The notes beneath the pieces were generated by a model. That model saw only the letters and a list, made by a program, of their open reading frames with translations, did not search any database and was not told where the DNA came from. The position numbers were made by a program, and so were the translations under genes. Below, piece by piece: positions 1 to 9,237 of a stretch of 64,000 nucleotides of DNA; the first letter of the stretch is position 1; each line of letters starts with the position of its first letter. Source of the stretch: Candidatus Binatia bacterium (GTDB lineage: Bacteria; Desulfobacterota; Binatia; UBA1149; CAITLU01); contig DASXOZ010000053.1 in NCBI GenBank assembly GCA_036493895.1, forward strand, positions 142,432 through 206,431, written 5' to 3'.

Positions 1-3000
1 GGCTTCGCCGCGCGATCCACGCCGAGCCCGCCGCAACGCCGAGATCGGCAACGAGCGCCGGTCCGCTGCCCGTGTCGGCGTAGATGCAAAGCGCCGCCGA
101 CGTCGTCGAGCGCGGGTCGCCGAACTCGGAGACGCCGGTGGGATCGCCGCTCTTCCACTTCCACATGAGGCGCTTGCGCGTCGGATCCGAAAGGCGCGTC
201 GCCAGGCTGGCCGTCGTGGTCTGGTGGCAGCCGGTCATCGGCGCGGCGTCGCACGAGAACGGCGGCGGCGGCGAGAACGGCGCGGCCGATCGCGAGCGCG
301 AGACCCACGTCGTGTTGCCCTGGTTGTCGCGCACCGAGAACTTGATCTCGCCGTCGTCGGGAACAGTAACCGCGCCTCCGAGGTCGATGCGATAGATGCC
401 ATCGCCAACCTCGGAGGCGAGGTCTGCCAGCTCGCTTCCCGCAGAGCGACCGGCAAGACTGAAATTCGCGACGATCGACAGGGAACCCATTGCGACGCCG
501 CTGTCGGCATCGGCAATGCCGACGACGATCTCGGAAAGATTCGTCATCGTGCGGCCCTCGCGCGGGACGCTCACCTCGAGCGTCGGCCGTATTTCATCGA
601 GGAACCAGCCCCAAGGCGTCGCGCCGCCGTCGCCGTTGTTGATGGGGCAGCCGAGGTCGATCCAGCGCGCGATCGTCATCTTCTCGTCGATCGTCAGCGC
701 CGCAACACCGCTGCCGACCGGCGGCATGATCGTGCCGGTGAAGTCGAGGTCGGCGTCGTTGGCCGAAGCGCCCGGCGGCAGCGTTGCCGCATTTCCCGGT
801 GTCGTTTCGGTCGGATGATCGGCATTGGTCCAGCCGTCCAGCCGCTGGCCGAAGATCTTCCACATGAGAAGGCTGCGGCGGCTCTGGAAGCTGCGGATAT
901 AGCGGCTCGCGTTGGTCTGCCGCCAGCCGGCGCCGGTCACAGGCGGATAGCCCCAGCTTGCGTCCTGGTCGTCGGCAAGGCGCGCGTAGTCGCCGGGCAC
1001 GCCGCCGTAGTCGGCGTAGTCGTCGAGCACGAGGTTTGCGCCGGGCATCGCGTTCATCTGGCTGTGGCACGGCACGCAGCTTCGCTGCAGCAGCGGCCGG
1101 ATGTCGCGGTAGAACTCGACGTTGACGATGCCCTGGCTGACGACGTTCAGCGTCGGATTGCCCGAGACGTCGTGACTGACCAGGGGCGTCAGCTTCGAAA
1201 GATCGTAGACGTGGTAGCCGGGCTGGTCGGCGGCCGTCGTCTCGAAATCGAGCGGCTGCTGGCTGTGCGCGTGGCAGCCGCCGCAATCGTAGCGCGACTC
1301 GCCGGGCCGCACCTGATGCCAGGTCTGCGCCATCGCCAGCGACATGCCGTTGCGGTCGAGGAGCTGGAACGTGAACGGAGTGTCGGCAGGAATCTTCGCG
1401 AGGAAGCTCGTGTCGGGATTTCCTTCCGGATCGAGCAGCGCGCCGCCGCCCGGTGCAGTCTTGCGCAGCGGAATCTCGCCGAGAATGCGCAGGCGCTCCA
1501 TCGCGTGGCTGAAAAAAAGCTGTCCGCCGCTCGGGCCGCCGTTGGGCCCGTAGCTTCGATGCGTGCCCGGCTCCATCGCGAGCAGGCGCACTGCCCAGAT
1601 GTCATCGTTGGTGTACTTGCCGTCGTCGGAGCCCTGCGTCGACCAGTTGTAGCTCTGCCCGTTCTCGGCGGTGTTGAAAACGTCGAGCCCGTCGTAGTCC
1701 TCGCTGCCGGCCGAGGCGAAACCCGGAAAGCTGTCGCGCTTGTAGAAACTGCTCGTGCCTACGAGGCCGTACGGGGTTCCGGCCGGAAGAAGATCGGGAT
1801 GCTCGCTGCCGTCGTTGGGCAGCCACGGGAGCTCGGCCGGTTCGGCGATGCCGTGCACGTCGGAGTACGGCACGACGGCGCGAGGCCACGCTTCGTTGTA
1901 GCGACTGTCGTTCTTGATCTCGACGAGCTGCGATGGATCGGTGACGACGTTGCCGCCGGGAATCAGGTAAATGCCTGCGTCGTAGTACGGAGTGGGCGTG
2001 GGCCGGTCGAGATTGTTCGCCGGGCCGGGCGTCCACACCACGAGCAGGTCTCCGCCGGGCGCGGCCGAGGGTTGCGTGAACTTCCCGACGCGAACGCCGC
2101 CCGCTCCCACCGGCGCGGCCTCGTCCTGTCCGGTCGTGAACGGCGTAATCGAGTACATGCCGCCGCGAGGCGTGAACGGCATCGTGAACGGATAGTGGTA
2201 GCCGGCGCCGACAGTCTGGTCGATCGAAGGATTCTGGTCGAGAAATGCGGGATAGAACGGCGGCTGGCCGGCCGGAGGAGAAAGCGGCATGCGGTAGAGC
2301 GCGCCGAAGCCGTTGTTGTTCAGGTTGTAGTAGTCGACGACGACGAGATCGCCGCCGGAGAGCTGCGTCATGAAGTGGAAAGCCTGACCGTCATGGAACG
2401 CGCTGACGACGGGTCCCCAGTGGCGGCCGTCGGGATCGATCGACCACAGGCCCCACATCCGCGGATCGCGAAGACCCTGCGATTCGTGGGAGCTGAACAC
2501 GAGGCGGCCGTCGGCCAGTGGCGTCGGATGCAGCGCGCTGCTGATGTTCATCGGCGCGATTTCGGTCACGTTGCGACCGTCGTCGTCCATCACGTACAGC
2601 TGCAGGCTCGGATTGGTGTAGCCTTTCGGCGGCAGGAAGCCGTTGCGATTGCTGACGAACGCGATCTTGCCGCCGGCAACCGGAGCCGGGCCGAGATTGA
2701 GAATGCCGTACCCGAGGTGATCCCACGAGTACTGGTCCGGAGTGTCCACCGGCTGGTAGTTCCCGCTCGGGTCCTGGTACCAGTGCGCCGCGCCGGTGTT
2801 CGGCGTGAACTCGCCGTGCGTGAGCTGCTGCACGGTGCGCGAGGCAAGGTGGATGCGATAGATGTCGGAGCCCGCGTACGAAAGCCCGCGCTGGTCGTTG
2901 ATCCCTGCCGGCTGCTGGTCGTGGAAATACGCGAAGTACACCCACTGCGCATCGAACGAGACGAAAGGATCGGTAACCGACCCGTCGCCGCCTGCGAACA

Positions 3001-3232
3001 ACACTTCTTCGCTGCCATCGGGATGCAGCAGCACGAGGTCGGCGCCGGGATCGATGCGTGCGGGATGGAACACTTCGGGCCACAGCGTGTTCTGGCTGTT
3101 GCCGAAGCGCGGCTGGCGTACGTAGACGATGTCGTAGGGAACGACGCCGGCCTGCGACGCCGTCGCGACTACGAGAATCAAGAGTGCCGCTGCTCGCGCT
3201 GCGGCCGCGTGGACCCGTCCCCCGATCCGCAT
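1..3232 (-). CDS. Exported PD40 beta-propeller protein with two CxxCH haem motifs (3' end off window)
   Basis: The frame is open from an ATG at 3232 to the window edge, at least 1077 residues, so the C-terminus is missing. The N-terminus is a typical signal peptide (basic start, Ala/Leu/Val core, cleavage near SQA-G). The first half has repeated TolB/PD40-like strands with phrases such as VYFAYF, KIAFVSNRNG and LVFSSHES. Two c-type haem motifs follow, CGGCH (around 1271-1285) and CVPCH (around 1070-1085), then a Pro/Gly-rich segment with acidic strands. Multi-haem propellers of this kind, including relatives of the hydrazine synthase alpha-subunit middle domain, are periplasmic or surface electron-transfer or binding proteins. 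Near the truncated end is a module starting CDAAPMTGCH and containing RLMWKW and ALCIY; it looks like a repeated appendage seen in exported proteins of this group (inference). Substrate and partner are unknown. Confidence 0.75.
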   Translation of the reverse strand, partial: MRIGGRVHAAAARAAALLILVVATASQAGVVPYDIVYVRQPRFGNSQNTLWPEVFHPARIDPGADLVLLHPDGSEEVLFAGGDGSVTDPFVSFDAQWVYFAYFHDQQPAGINDQRGLSYAGSDIYRIHLASRTVQQLTHGEFTPNTGAAHWYQDPSGNYQPVDTPDQYSWDHLGYGILNLGPAPVAGGKIAFVSNRNGFLPPKGYTNPSLQLYVMDDDGRNVTEIAPMNISSALHPTPLADGRLVFSSHESQGLRDPRMWGLWSIDPDGRHWGPVVSAFHDGQAFHFMTQLSGGDLVVVDYYNLNNNGFGALYRMPLSPPAGQPPFYPAFLDQNPSIDQTVGAGYHYPFTMPFTPRGGMYSITPFTTGQDEAAPVGAGGVRVGKFTQPSAAPGGDLLVVWTPGPANNLDRPTPTPYYDAGIYLIPGGNVVTDPSQLVEIKNDSRYNEAWPRAVVPYSDVHGIAEPAELPWLPNDGSEHPDLLPAGTPYGLVGTSSFYKRDSFPGFASAGSEDYDGLDVFNTAENGQSYNWSTQGSDDGKYTNDDIWAVRLLAMEPGTHRSYGPNGGPSGGQLFFSHAMERLRILGEIPLRKTAPGGGALLDPEGNPDTSFLAKIPADTPFTFQLLDRNGMSLAMAQTWHQVRPGESRYDCGGCHAHSQQPLDFETTAADQPGYHVYDLSKLTPLVSHDVSGNPTLNVVSQGIVNVEFYRDIRPLLQRSCVPCHSQMNAMPGANLVLDDYADYGGVPGDYARLADDQDASWGYPPVTGAGWRQTNASRYIRSFQSRRSLLMWKIFGQRLDGWTNADHPTETTPGNAATLPPGASANDADLDFTGTIMPPVGSGVAALTIDEKMTIARWIDLGCPINNGDGGATPWGWFLDEIRPTLEVSVPREGRTMTNLSEIVVGIADADSGVAMGSLSIVANFSLAGRSAGSELADLASEVGDGIYRIDLGGAVTVPDDGEIKFSVRDNQGNTTWVSRSRSAAPFSPPPPFSCDAAPMTGCHQTTTASLATRLSDPTRKRLMWKWKSGDPTGVSEFGDPRSTTSAALCIYADTGSGPALVADLGVAAGSAWIARRS

Positions 3233-3323
3233 CGGCTGTTCCCCCCGACCAAGGAACCACGACGGCCGCCGGCCATCAAGGGGCCGCGCGCAAATTCGCT
3301 GGCGAAGGGAGCTGAGCCTGTAT

Positions 3324-3788
3324 TCAGCCCGGAGTCGCGGCCGTGGTGTCGCTGGCAACGGCAAACACGTGAGGATTCAGCTTGATCCAGGCGAGCAGGT
3401 GCCGCTCGGCCAGCTCCGAAGGCTCTTCCTCGAGCATCACGATGCGGCCGTCTTCGAACGTGATGCGCTCGGAGCCTTCGATCATCAGGTCGGCGGCGCC
3501 GTCGATGTGGAACGTGACGACCCAGCTTCGCAGCACGCGGTTTCCGTCCACTTCCGGACCCTGGGTCGTGCGCACGCGACGCGACTGGCAGCGACGGTCG
3601 AATGCATCGAGCTCGCGGCGAAGGCGGCGGAATATGGCGGCGCGGCCTTTGGTGCGACGTCCGGTGCTGCCGTAAGTCTGGTAGACCGCGTCCTCTGCAA
3701 AGTACGGCTCGAGCCGCGTCCAGCGATCGTCGCCAACGGTCTTTTCGAAATCGGCTTCGTAAGCCGCGAAAGTGGTGAGCAGGTCCAT
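3324..3788 (-). CDS. NTF2-like / SnoaL-like family protein
   Basis: A 154-residue protein. It shows the order expected of an NTF2-like fold: an N-terminal helix (MDLLTTFAAYEADFEKT), the WTRLEPYFAEDAVYQTYG loop, a helix with GRAAIFRRLRRELDAFDRR, and beta strands RVLRSWVVTFHIDG and RITFEDGRIVMLEEE. The open frame extends upstream to 3851, but those residues are Arg/Gly-rich and unlike a folded domain, so I use the internal ATG at 3788. No catalytic residues can be assigned. It lies downstream of and on the same strand as the glycan genes, separated by about 105 bases, so co-transcription is possible. The function is unknown; the fold could serve as a small hydrolase, isomerase or ligand-binding domain. 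Confidence 0.7.
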   Translation of the reverse strand: MDLLTTFAAYEADFEKTVGDDRWTRLEPYFAEDAVYQTYGSTGRRTKGRAAIFRRLRRELDAFDRRCQSRRVRTTQGPEVDGNRVLRSWVVTFHIDGAADLMIEGSERITFEDGRIVMLEEEPSELAERHLLAWIKLNPHVFAVASDTTAATPG

Positions 3789-3893
3789 TGCGCGAGACAA
3801 TGGACCGCGGGCCGTGCCGATGGAAGTGCCGCCCCGCCCCCGTTCGCGCACGCCCTGCTGACAATCACGTCCGCGCCGGTCGGCGTCGCCCCC

Positions 3894-5066
3894 TCATGGA
3901 ACACCGAGGCTGCGACGTACGGCATCATCGAGGCGGGCCTGGCCGAAGCGCGTGGTGACGTGCCGGTGAGCCTCGGCGGCCAGCCTCTCGCGAAGTGCTG
4001 GATCGCGCAGCAACTGTGCGACCGCTGACGCAAAATCCGCGTATTCGCACACGAGGCCGTGGCGCCCGTGCTCGATCTCGAGGCCGCTCGCGCCCACCGG
4101 CGTCGTCACCAGGGCACGTCCCGCAAGCATCGCCTGCAGCAGCTTGAACTTCGTGCCCGAGCCGGCACGAAGCGGCGCCGCAAAAATGCCGCACCGTTCC
4201 AGCCAGGGCTCCATGCTCTCGACCTCGCCGGCAATCGCCACCGCCGGCGTCGCGAACGCCGCGGTCCTCATTCGCCGCGTCGGCCCGCGGCCGACCAGGG
4301 TGATGCTGTGCCCTACGGTGCGGCGTGCGAGCTCCTGTGACACGCCGATGAGGGCGAGCGCCGCATCTTCGTTCGGCGGATATTCGAAAAATCCGCTCAG
4401 GAGGATTTCGCTGGATGTAGACGGGGCCAGTGGCGCACGACCCGGCAGCACATTGGGCACCACGTCGACACGCGGCAAAGCGAGCGTTCGCGAAAACCAC
4501 GCGGCATCTTCGCCGCTTGCGGTCCAGACGCGATCGGCAAGCGGAAGCACACGCCGCTCGAGTGCGTCGGTATTCGTCGCGAGCAGCGAATACAGCGCCC
4601 TGGCCGCCGGTGTGCGCGTTACGGACGCAACGTTTTTCCACAACACCGATTCCACGTTGAAGTTGTCGACGACGAGCATCGGCGTCACATCGCGCAGCGC
4701 CGGCGCCGCCTCACCGAGAAACGTATCGCCGAGCACGACGACGTCGGGACGGCGGGCGAGGATTTCCCCGCGAAGCTTTTCGCCGAGCCGTCCTTCGGCA
4801 AGCCGCAGCGCCGGTATCGAGCGACCGGTAGCCGCGCCGCGCACGATGCGTGCGGCGCGAGGGAGCGCTCCGCGCTGCGGCGTCGCCCACAGCGTCGCAC
4901 CGCGGGCCGCGAGCCAGGCGCGCGCGCGCTGGCCCGGCTCGTCGGCGACCACGATCAGCTCGACGGATCCACATTGCCCGAGTGCAGCGAGAACGGCGGC
5001 GCATCGCATCGCTCCGCCGAAGTGGGCCGGGAAAGGAGACGCCGGCGCAATGTACAGGATCTTCAA
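3894..5066 (-). CDS. Glycosyltransferase family 4 (GT-B) protein
   Basis: 390 residues. The N-terminus KILYIAPASPFPAHFGGAMR is the nucleotide-sugar-transferase Rossmann opening with the Gly-rich loop. The C-terminal half has the retaining GT-B signatures LLSGFFEYPPNEDA, a Gly/Arg loop (LVGRGPTRR), and AAPLRAGSGTKFKLLQAMLAG with the conserved acidic/Gly region for the sugar nucleotide. The best start is a TTG at 5066 that overlaps the TGA of the upstream glycosyltransferase (TTGA). The open frame runs further upstream, but that part is antisense-like to nothing conserved and overlaps the neighbour. It probably acts in the cytoplasm on a lipid-linked or surface glycan, together with the flippase and the GT2 enzyme encoded just upstream. 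Confidence 0.85.
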   Translation of the reverse strand: MKILYIAPASPFPAHFGGAMRCAAVLAALGQCGSVELIVVADEPGQRARAWLAARGATLWATPQRGALPRAARIVRGAATGRSIPALRLAEGRLGEKLRGEILARRPDVVVLGDTFLGEAAPALRDVTPMLVVDNFNVESVLWKNVASVTRTPAARALYSLLATNTDALERRVLPLADRVWTASGEDAAWFSRTLALPRVDVVPNVLPGRAPLAPSTSSEILLSGFFEYPPNEDAALALIGVSQELARRTVGHSITLVGRGPTRRMRTAAFATPAVAIAGEVESMEPWLERCGIFAAPLRAGSGTKFKLLQAMLAGRALVTTPVGASGLEIEHGRHGLVCEYADFASAVAQLLRDPALRERLAAEAHRHVTTRFGQARLDDAVRRSLGVP

Positions 5067-5896
5067 CGGCGCGGCTCGAGCGCGGCCTGCCACGCGCCAC
5101 GGATCGCATCCCGGCGACCGTGCCTCAGCATCGCGGCGCTGTGATGGAACAGCCGCACCGCCAGCGCCGTTCGCGGGAGCGGCGCGTTGGCGAACAGGAA
5201 GCGCTTCATGCCGCGGAACATGTGGTACCAGCGCTCGCGGCTCCAGCGGCCCAGCGTCGAGCCCTCCAGATGCACGACGGCCGGCGCGTCGGCCACCGCG
5301 AACGTCCAACCGGCCTTGCGCGCGCGGAAGCCGAGGTCCACGTCTTCCCAATAGAAAAAATAGGCTTCGTCGAAGAGGCCGATCTCGCGCAGCATGCTCG
5401 ATCTCAGCAGCAGGCACGCTCCCGTCAGGTAGTGGCACGGCTCACCTCGTGCGATCACGTGACGGGACGATCCGGTCCACAGGTTGACGCGACCTCCGCC
5501 GCGGGCCTGCACCTCGCCCCCCGTCTCGACCAGGAGCGACGCCGCCATTCCGCAGCGCGCATCGCTGCGCGCGACGTTGACGAGCGAAGCGAGCGTGTCC
5601 TTCTCGAGCTCGACGTCGGTATTGAGAAGCCAGACCCACCCGGCACCGCAGCCGAGCGCTTCGCGGATGCCGCGATTGGCCGCAGCGGCGAAGCCCGAGT
5701 TGTACCCGAGCTCGATCACGGTCAACCGGGGATGCACGGCGATAAGTCGCGCAACGTGGTCGCCCGCCGAGCCGTTGTCGACGACGATGATGCGGTCGGG
5801 AGCGGGCACGAGGCGAGCGAGCGCGTCCATAAGTGCCAGCACCCGCGCGCTGTCGTTCCAGCACAGCATCACGGCGCACACGGGCTCGTTGCTCAA
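5063..5896 (-). CDS. Glycosyltransferase family 2 (rhamnosyltransferase-like)
   Basis: 277 residues with a GT-A fold. Visible elements are CAVMLCWNDSARVLALMDAL, the nucleotide-binding IIVVDNGSAGD, NSGFAAAANRGI and the metal-binding region WLLNTDVELE. Further on are LTGACLLLRSSML, EIGLFDEAYFFYWEDVDLGFRA (the ED base region) and a C-terminal basic/aromatic helix. This arrangement is typical of WbbL-like rhamnosyltransferases. The start is a TTG at 5896 overlapping the flippase stop (TTGA); its own stop overlaps the next glycosyltransferase in the same way. It probably extends an O-antigen or exopolysaccharide unit. The donor sugar cannot be read from the sequence. Confidence 0.85.
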   Translation of the reverse strand: MSNEPVCAVMLCWNDSARVLALMDALARLVPAPDRIIVVDNGSAGDHVARLIAVHPRLTVIELGYNSGFAAAANRGIREALGCGAGWVWLLNTDVELEKDTLASLVNVARSDARCGMAASLLVETGGEVQARGGGRVNLWTGSSRHVIARGEPCHYLTGACLLLRSSMLREIGLFDEAYFFYWEDVDLGFRARKAGWTFAVADAPAVVHLEGSTLGRWSRERWYHMFRGMKRFLFANAPLPRTALAVRLFHHSAAMLRHGRRDAIRGAWQAALEPRR

Positions 5897-7407
5897 TCGA
5901 GACTCCCGGCGGCGGATCGCGCGGCGCCCGGCGCGGCTCCGCCGGCCATTGCCAGGACAAGTTGGGCGCGCAGCCAGCGAAGAGCGGTCGTCGTCCTGTC
6001 CCTGGCCGCCAGGTAGAGGAATACCGAATAGGTAGCCAGGCACGCGGCCAGCAGCACGGCCAGCGACAGCGGCGAGGACGGAGGCCACGCCCGCGCGACC
6101 AGTGCCGTGACGAACGCGCTGGCAAGCCCGGAGATCCACACCGGAACGACGATGGCGAGCGAGCGCGTGTCCGTCGTCGCGTCGGCCTCGGCCACGAGCC
6201 TCCACTTGATCGCGAGCATGAGGGTCGCGGCGATACCGTAACCGGTCGGGCCCACCAGCAGCAGCAGCGGCACGCCGGCCAGCCACAGGAACGCCGTCGT
6301 CGTCGCGACGAAGCGCAGCGTGCGATCGGCGTGGCCGAGCGCATTGAGCAGCGCGATCGCGACGACGAGCTCGGGCTCGAGCGTCGCGGCAAACCAGAGC
6401 CAGCGGTAGACGGGAAGCGAGTCGAGCCACTGCGATCCGAACACGATGCGCACGACAGGCTCCTGCAAAGCCCAGACAGTCGTCTGCACCGGGACGACGA
6501 GCGCCGCGACGGCGAATACCGAAAGCTCGACCGCGCGGCGCAGGTCCTTGGCGCTCGCCTGCAGGCGCGCGAACAGCGGCATCAACAGGCGCTGCATCAT
6601 GTAGACGATCACGAAAGGATAGAACGCGAGCATGCGGCCGAAGAAGATCCTGCCGACGGCGGCGTTGCCGAGAGCGGCGCCGACGAAGACGGTCACGAGA
6701 CCGTCGCGGATCAGGTTCACCAGCGCCGCGCCCTGGTAGGACAACCCGAAATGCAGTCGCGATCGCACCCGCGTCCAGTCCCAGTGCCATGCGATCGGCC
6801 GGCGCGTCACTGCGTGCACGCAGACTGCGCCGGTGGCAGCGCGTGCAACCAGCGCTGCTGCCATCGAGTCGGCACCGACGCCCCCCAGCGCGCACGCCAC
6901 CGCGACGCCGTTGAATGCCAATGCCTGCATCACTTCGACCACCGCGAGCTTGTCGAACTCGAGGTGACGCTCGAGCCGCGCCGCCGCAGTCGTCTGGAAC
7001 GACGCGAGCACCAGCGCGGCAAACAGGGCCGGGACGAGATGGCCGATACCGGCGCCGGGCCACGCGCGCGCGAACAGCGGGCCCGCTACCGTGAAACCGA
7101 CCGCGGCAACGATGAACACCAGCACCTGCTGGAACGTGAAGATCGCCTGGTAGTCGCGCTCATGGGGCTCGGCGTGCTCGCGCACGAGGCCGGCCGCAAG
7201 CCCTGCGTCGCCGAAAACGACGAGGAAGCTCATCACGAAGACGGTGATGCCGTAGACGCCGAACTCGGCGGTCGTCAGCACGCGGGCGAGCACGATGGCG
7301 CCCGCCATGTTGAGGAGCTGCACCACGGCCTGGCGCACACCGAGCGCCAGCGCGCCGCGCGCTCCGCGCGACAGCACGTCGCCGGTTTCTGGCGACGCCT
7401 CGCTCAT
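5893..7407 (-). CDS. Polysaccharide (oligosaccharide-repeat) flippase, Wzx/RfbX type
   Basis: 504 residues with about 12-14 hydrophobic segments, a MATE-like MOP superfamily layout. The start LALGVRQAVVQLLNMAGAIVLARVL followed by TTAEFGVYGITV is characteristic of polysaccharide synthase/flippase proteins. They turn undecaprenyl-linked repeat units across the inner membrane. It is first in a minus-strand block with two glycosyltransferases whose starts overlap the preceding stops, so the three form one translation-coupled unit. No polymerase (Wzy) or chain-length gene is in view, so the glycan cluster is small or scattered. Confidence 0.85.
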   Translation of the reverse strand: MSEASPETGDVLSRGARGALALGVRQAVVQLLNMAGAIVLARVLTTAEFGVYGITVFVMSFLVVFGDAGLAAGLVREHAEPHERDYQAIFTFQQVLVFIVAAVGFTVAGPLFARAWPGAGIGHLVPALFAALVLASFQTTAAARLERHLEFDKLAVVEVMQALAFNGVAVACALGGVGADSMAAALVARAATGAVCVHAVTRRPIAWHWDWTRVRSRLHFGLSYQGAALVNLIRDGLVTVFVGAALGNAAVGRIFFGRMLAFYPFVIVYMMQRLLMPLFARLQASAKDLRRAVELSVFAVAALVVPVQTTVWALQEPVVRIVFGSQWLDSLPVYRWLWFAATLEPELVVAIALLNALGHADRTLRFVATTTAFLWLAGVPLLLLVGPTGYGIAATLMLAIKWRLVAEADATTDTRSLAIVVPVWISGLASAFVTALVARAWPPSSPLSLAVLLAACLATYSVFLYLAARDRTTTALRWLRAQLVLAMAGGAAPGAARSAAGSLD

Positions 7408-7465
7408 GCCCGAAGCCGGGCGCAGGCGGCGAGGACGATATGGATCGTCATCGCCCCTCTCCGGA

Positions 7466-7744
7466 TCAGAGGAACTCGCAGAGATACGCGGCCGGCGCCG
7501 AAACCTCGACGTCGAAGCCGCTGTGGGCGGGCACTTCGAAGCACGTTCCCGACGGATAGACCCTCGAGACTTCCCCGGGAAGCCGCACGCGCAGCTCGCC
7601 GCTGAGCACGGTCATGCGCTCGGGCGCATCGGTGTTGAAGTGGAACGCGCCGACGTCGAACACTCCCGCCGAGTAGCGGCGTCCGTTGCGCTCGAAGCCG
7701 ATGCTCTGGACCAGTCCGTCGAAGAAGGTGTTGTGGAGGAGCAT
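7466..7744 (-). CDS. ppnP: Pyrimidine/purine nucleoside phosphorylase (DUF1255)
   Basis: 92 residues, the usual size for this one-domain cupin. Diagnostic stretches are FFDGLVQSIGFERNG, ERMTVLSGELRVRLPG, YPSGTCFEVPAHSGFDVEV and the terminal AYLCEFL. These closely follow E. coli PpnP (YaiE) in order and spacing. The family cleaves nucleosides with phosphate to free base plus (deoxy)ribose-1-phosphate and accepts uridine, adenosine, guanosine and others. It is a soluble cytoplasmic enzyme. It sits between the flippase gene and the divergently transcribed serC, with no obvious functional link to either. Confidence 0.9.
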   Translation of the reverse strand: MLLHNTFFDGLVQSIGFERNGRRYSAGVFDVGAFHFNTDAPERMTVLSGELRVRLPGEVSRVYPSGTCFEVPAHSGFDVEVSAPAAYLCEFL

Positions 7745-7973
7745 GGAGCGCTGTCTAGCCGATAACCATGCTCAGGGCCAGTGCGAAAATGCGCCGGTCC
7801 AAACTGGACGCGGCCTTGCGCGGCCCGAGCCGGTGATCGGATCGCGCAGAGCCGCAAGTGCGCGCTGCGGCCCGCTGCCGGCCGCGTTGAATCCGCGGCC
7901 TGCACCCGCAATGTAGACACTTCGCGTATCCACCGGGCGCTCTGCAACGCGCCCTTCGACCCGAGGGAAATCC

Positions 7974-9125
7974 ATGCCGACCAAGCCCACCTCCAGGCCT
8001 GCCTGCCCGAATTTTTCATCCGGTCCTTGTGCCAAGCGTCCCGGCTGGAGCCTGGCCGGGCTCGGCGGGGCTGCCCTCGGCCGCTCGCATCGGGCCAAGG
8101 TCGGCAAGGAAAAACTCGCTGCCGTCATCGAGCGCAGCAAGTCCGTTCTCGGCATGCCAAAGGACTGGCGCCTCGGCATCGTCGCCGGCTCCGACACCGG
8201 CGCGGTCGAGATGGCGATGTGGTCGCTTCTCGGATCGCGCGCGATCGACCTGCTCGCATGGGAAAGCTTCGGCGACGGCTGGATCACCGACGTCACCAAG
8301 CAGCTCAAGCTCGAAGCCCGCGCGGTTCGCGCCGACTACGGCGAGATTGCCGATCTTTCCTCGGTCAACTTCGACAACGACGTCATCTTCACGTGGAACG
8401 GCACGACTTCGGGAGTGCGCGTGCCCGACGGCAAGTGGATCCCGGCCGATCGCAACGGCCTGGCGATCTGCGACGCGACCTCTGCGGTGTTCGCAATGGA
8501 CGTCGCGTGGGACCGCCTCGATGTCGTGACCTGGTCCTGGCAGAAAGTGCTCGGCGGCGAAGGCGGCCACGGCATGCTCGCGTTGTCTCCGCGCGCCGTC
8601 GAGAGGCTGCAGAGCTGGACGCCGGCGTGGCCGATGCCGAAGATCTTCCGCATGACCAAGAAGGGCAAGCTCGACGAGGAGATCTTCCAGGGATCGACGA
8701 TCAACACGCCGTCGATGCTCTGCGTCGAGGATGCGCTCGATTCCCTGTCGTGGGCGGAGAGCGTCGGCGGGCTTCGCGGTCTCATCGCGCGCTCGGAAGG
8801 AAATCTTGCGGCGATCTCGGCATGGGTGGCCGAGTCACCGACATTCGCGTTCCTCGCGCGTGACGACAAGACGCGTTCGTGCACGTCGATCTGTCTCAAG
8901 GTGGTCGAGCCGTGGTTCGAGGCGCTCGACGGCGACGCGCGGGCGGCGGCGATCAAGAAGATGTGCTCGATCCTCGAAAAGGAAGGGGTCGCCTACGACA
9001 TCGCCGGTTACCGCGATGCACCGGCAGGTCTTCGCATCTGGGGCGGTGCCACCGTCGAGCGCAGTGACATCGAGGCTTTGCTGCCTTGGCTCGATTGGGC
9101 TTTCGCCGAAGTTCGCGGGGTGTAG
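7974..9125 (+). CDS. serC: Phosphoserine aminotransferase
   Basis: 383 residues, a class V PLP aminotransferase. The N-terminus [25 protein letters not shown] is the start typical of the alphaproteobacterial/archaeal-type SerC. The PLP lysine lies in [15 protein letters not shown]; substrate-phosphate residues are expected in FSSGP and in the region around NTPSML. It makes phosphoserine from 3-phosphohydroxypyruvate and glutamate in serine biosynthesis. serA and serB are not in the window. The gene is convergent with the following exported protein gene, with an inverted repeat between them. Confidence 0.92.
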   Translation: MPTKPTSRPACPNFSSGPCAKRPGWSLAGLGGAALGRSHRAKVGKEKLAAVIERSKSVLGMPKDWRLGIVAGSDTGAVEMAMWSLLGSRAIDLLAWESFGDGWITDVTKQLKLEARAVRADYGEIADLSSVNFDNDVIFTWNGTTSGVRVPDGKWIPADRNGLAICDATSAVFAMDVAWDRLDVVTWSWQKVLGGEGGHGMLALSPRAVERLQSWTPAWPMPKIFRMTKKGKLDEEIFQGSTINTPSMLCVEDALDSLSWAESVGGLRGLIARSEGNLAAISAWVAESPTFAFLARDDKTRSCTSICLKVVEPWFEALDGDARAAAIKKMCSILEKEGVAYDIAGYRDAPAGLRIWGGATVERSDIEALLPWLDWAFAEVRGV

Positions 9126-9132
9126 TGCCCTG

Positions 9133-9221
9133 GCGGGCGAAAGGGATGCCCGCGCTCGCTACGTCCTCGGGCCGCTTCGCGGCCCTGCGGAGCCGCTCGC
9201 ACGGGGATGCCTTTCGCCCGC
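9133..9221. repeat. Nested inverted repeat between convergent genes
   Basis: The 12-bp arms GCGGGCGAAAGG (9133-9144) and CCTTTCGCCCGC (9210-9221) are exact complements. Between them lies a second perfect hairpin, GGGCCGC-TTC-GCGGCCC (9169-9185). It fills most of the 112-base gap between the serC stop and the stop of the minus-strand gene. No U tract follows on either strand. It may end transcription from both sides or be a dispersed palindromic element; copy number elsewhere is unknown. Confidence 0.5.
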
Positions 9222-9237
9222 TAGTGGCGTTGAGGTT

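Noticed and set aside
225..275. CDAAPMTGCH near the left edge as a third haem motif
   Set aside because: Spacing is not CxxCH; the Cys and the CH are too far apart for a standard haem site.
224..3385. Long open frame on the plus strand (1053 codons) opposite the haem protein
   Set aside because: Its product is Arg/Ala/Val-rich without motifs; the opposite strand has a signal peptide, haem motifs and propeller repeats. It is a shadow of G+C-rich codon use.
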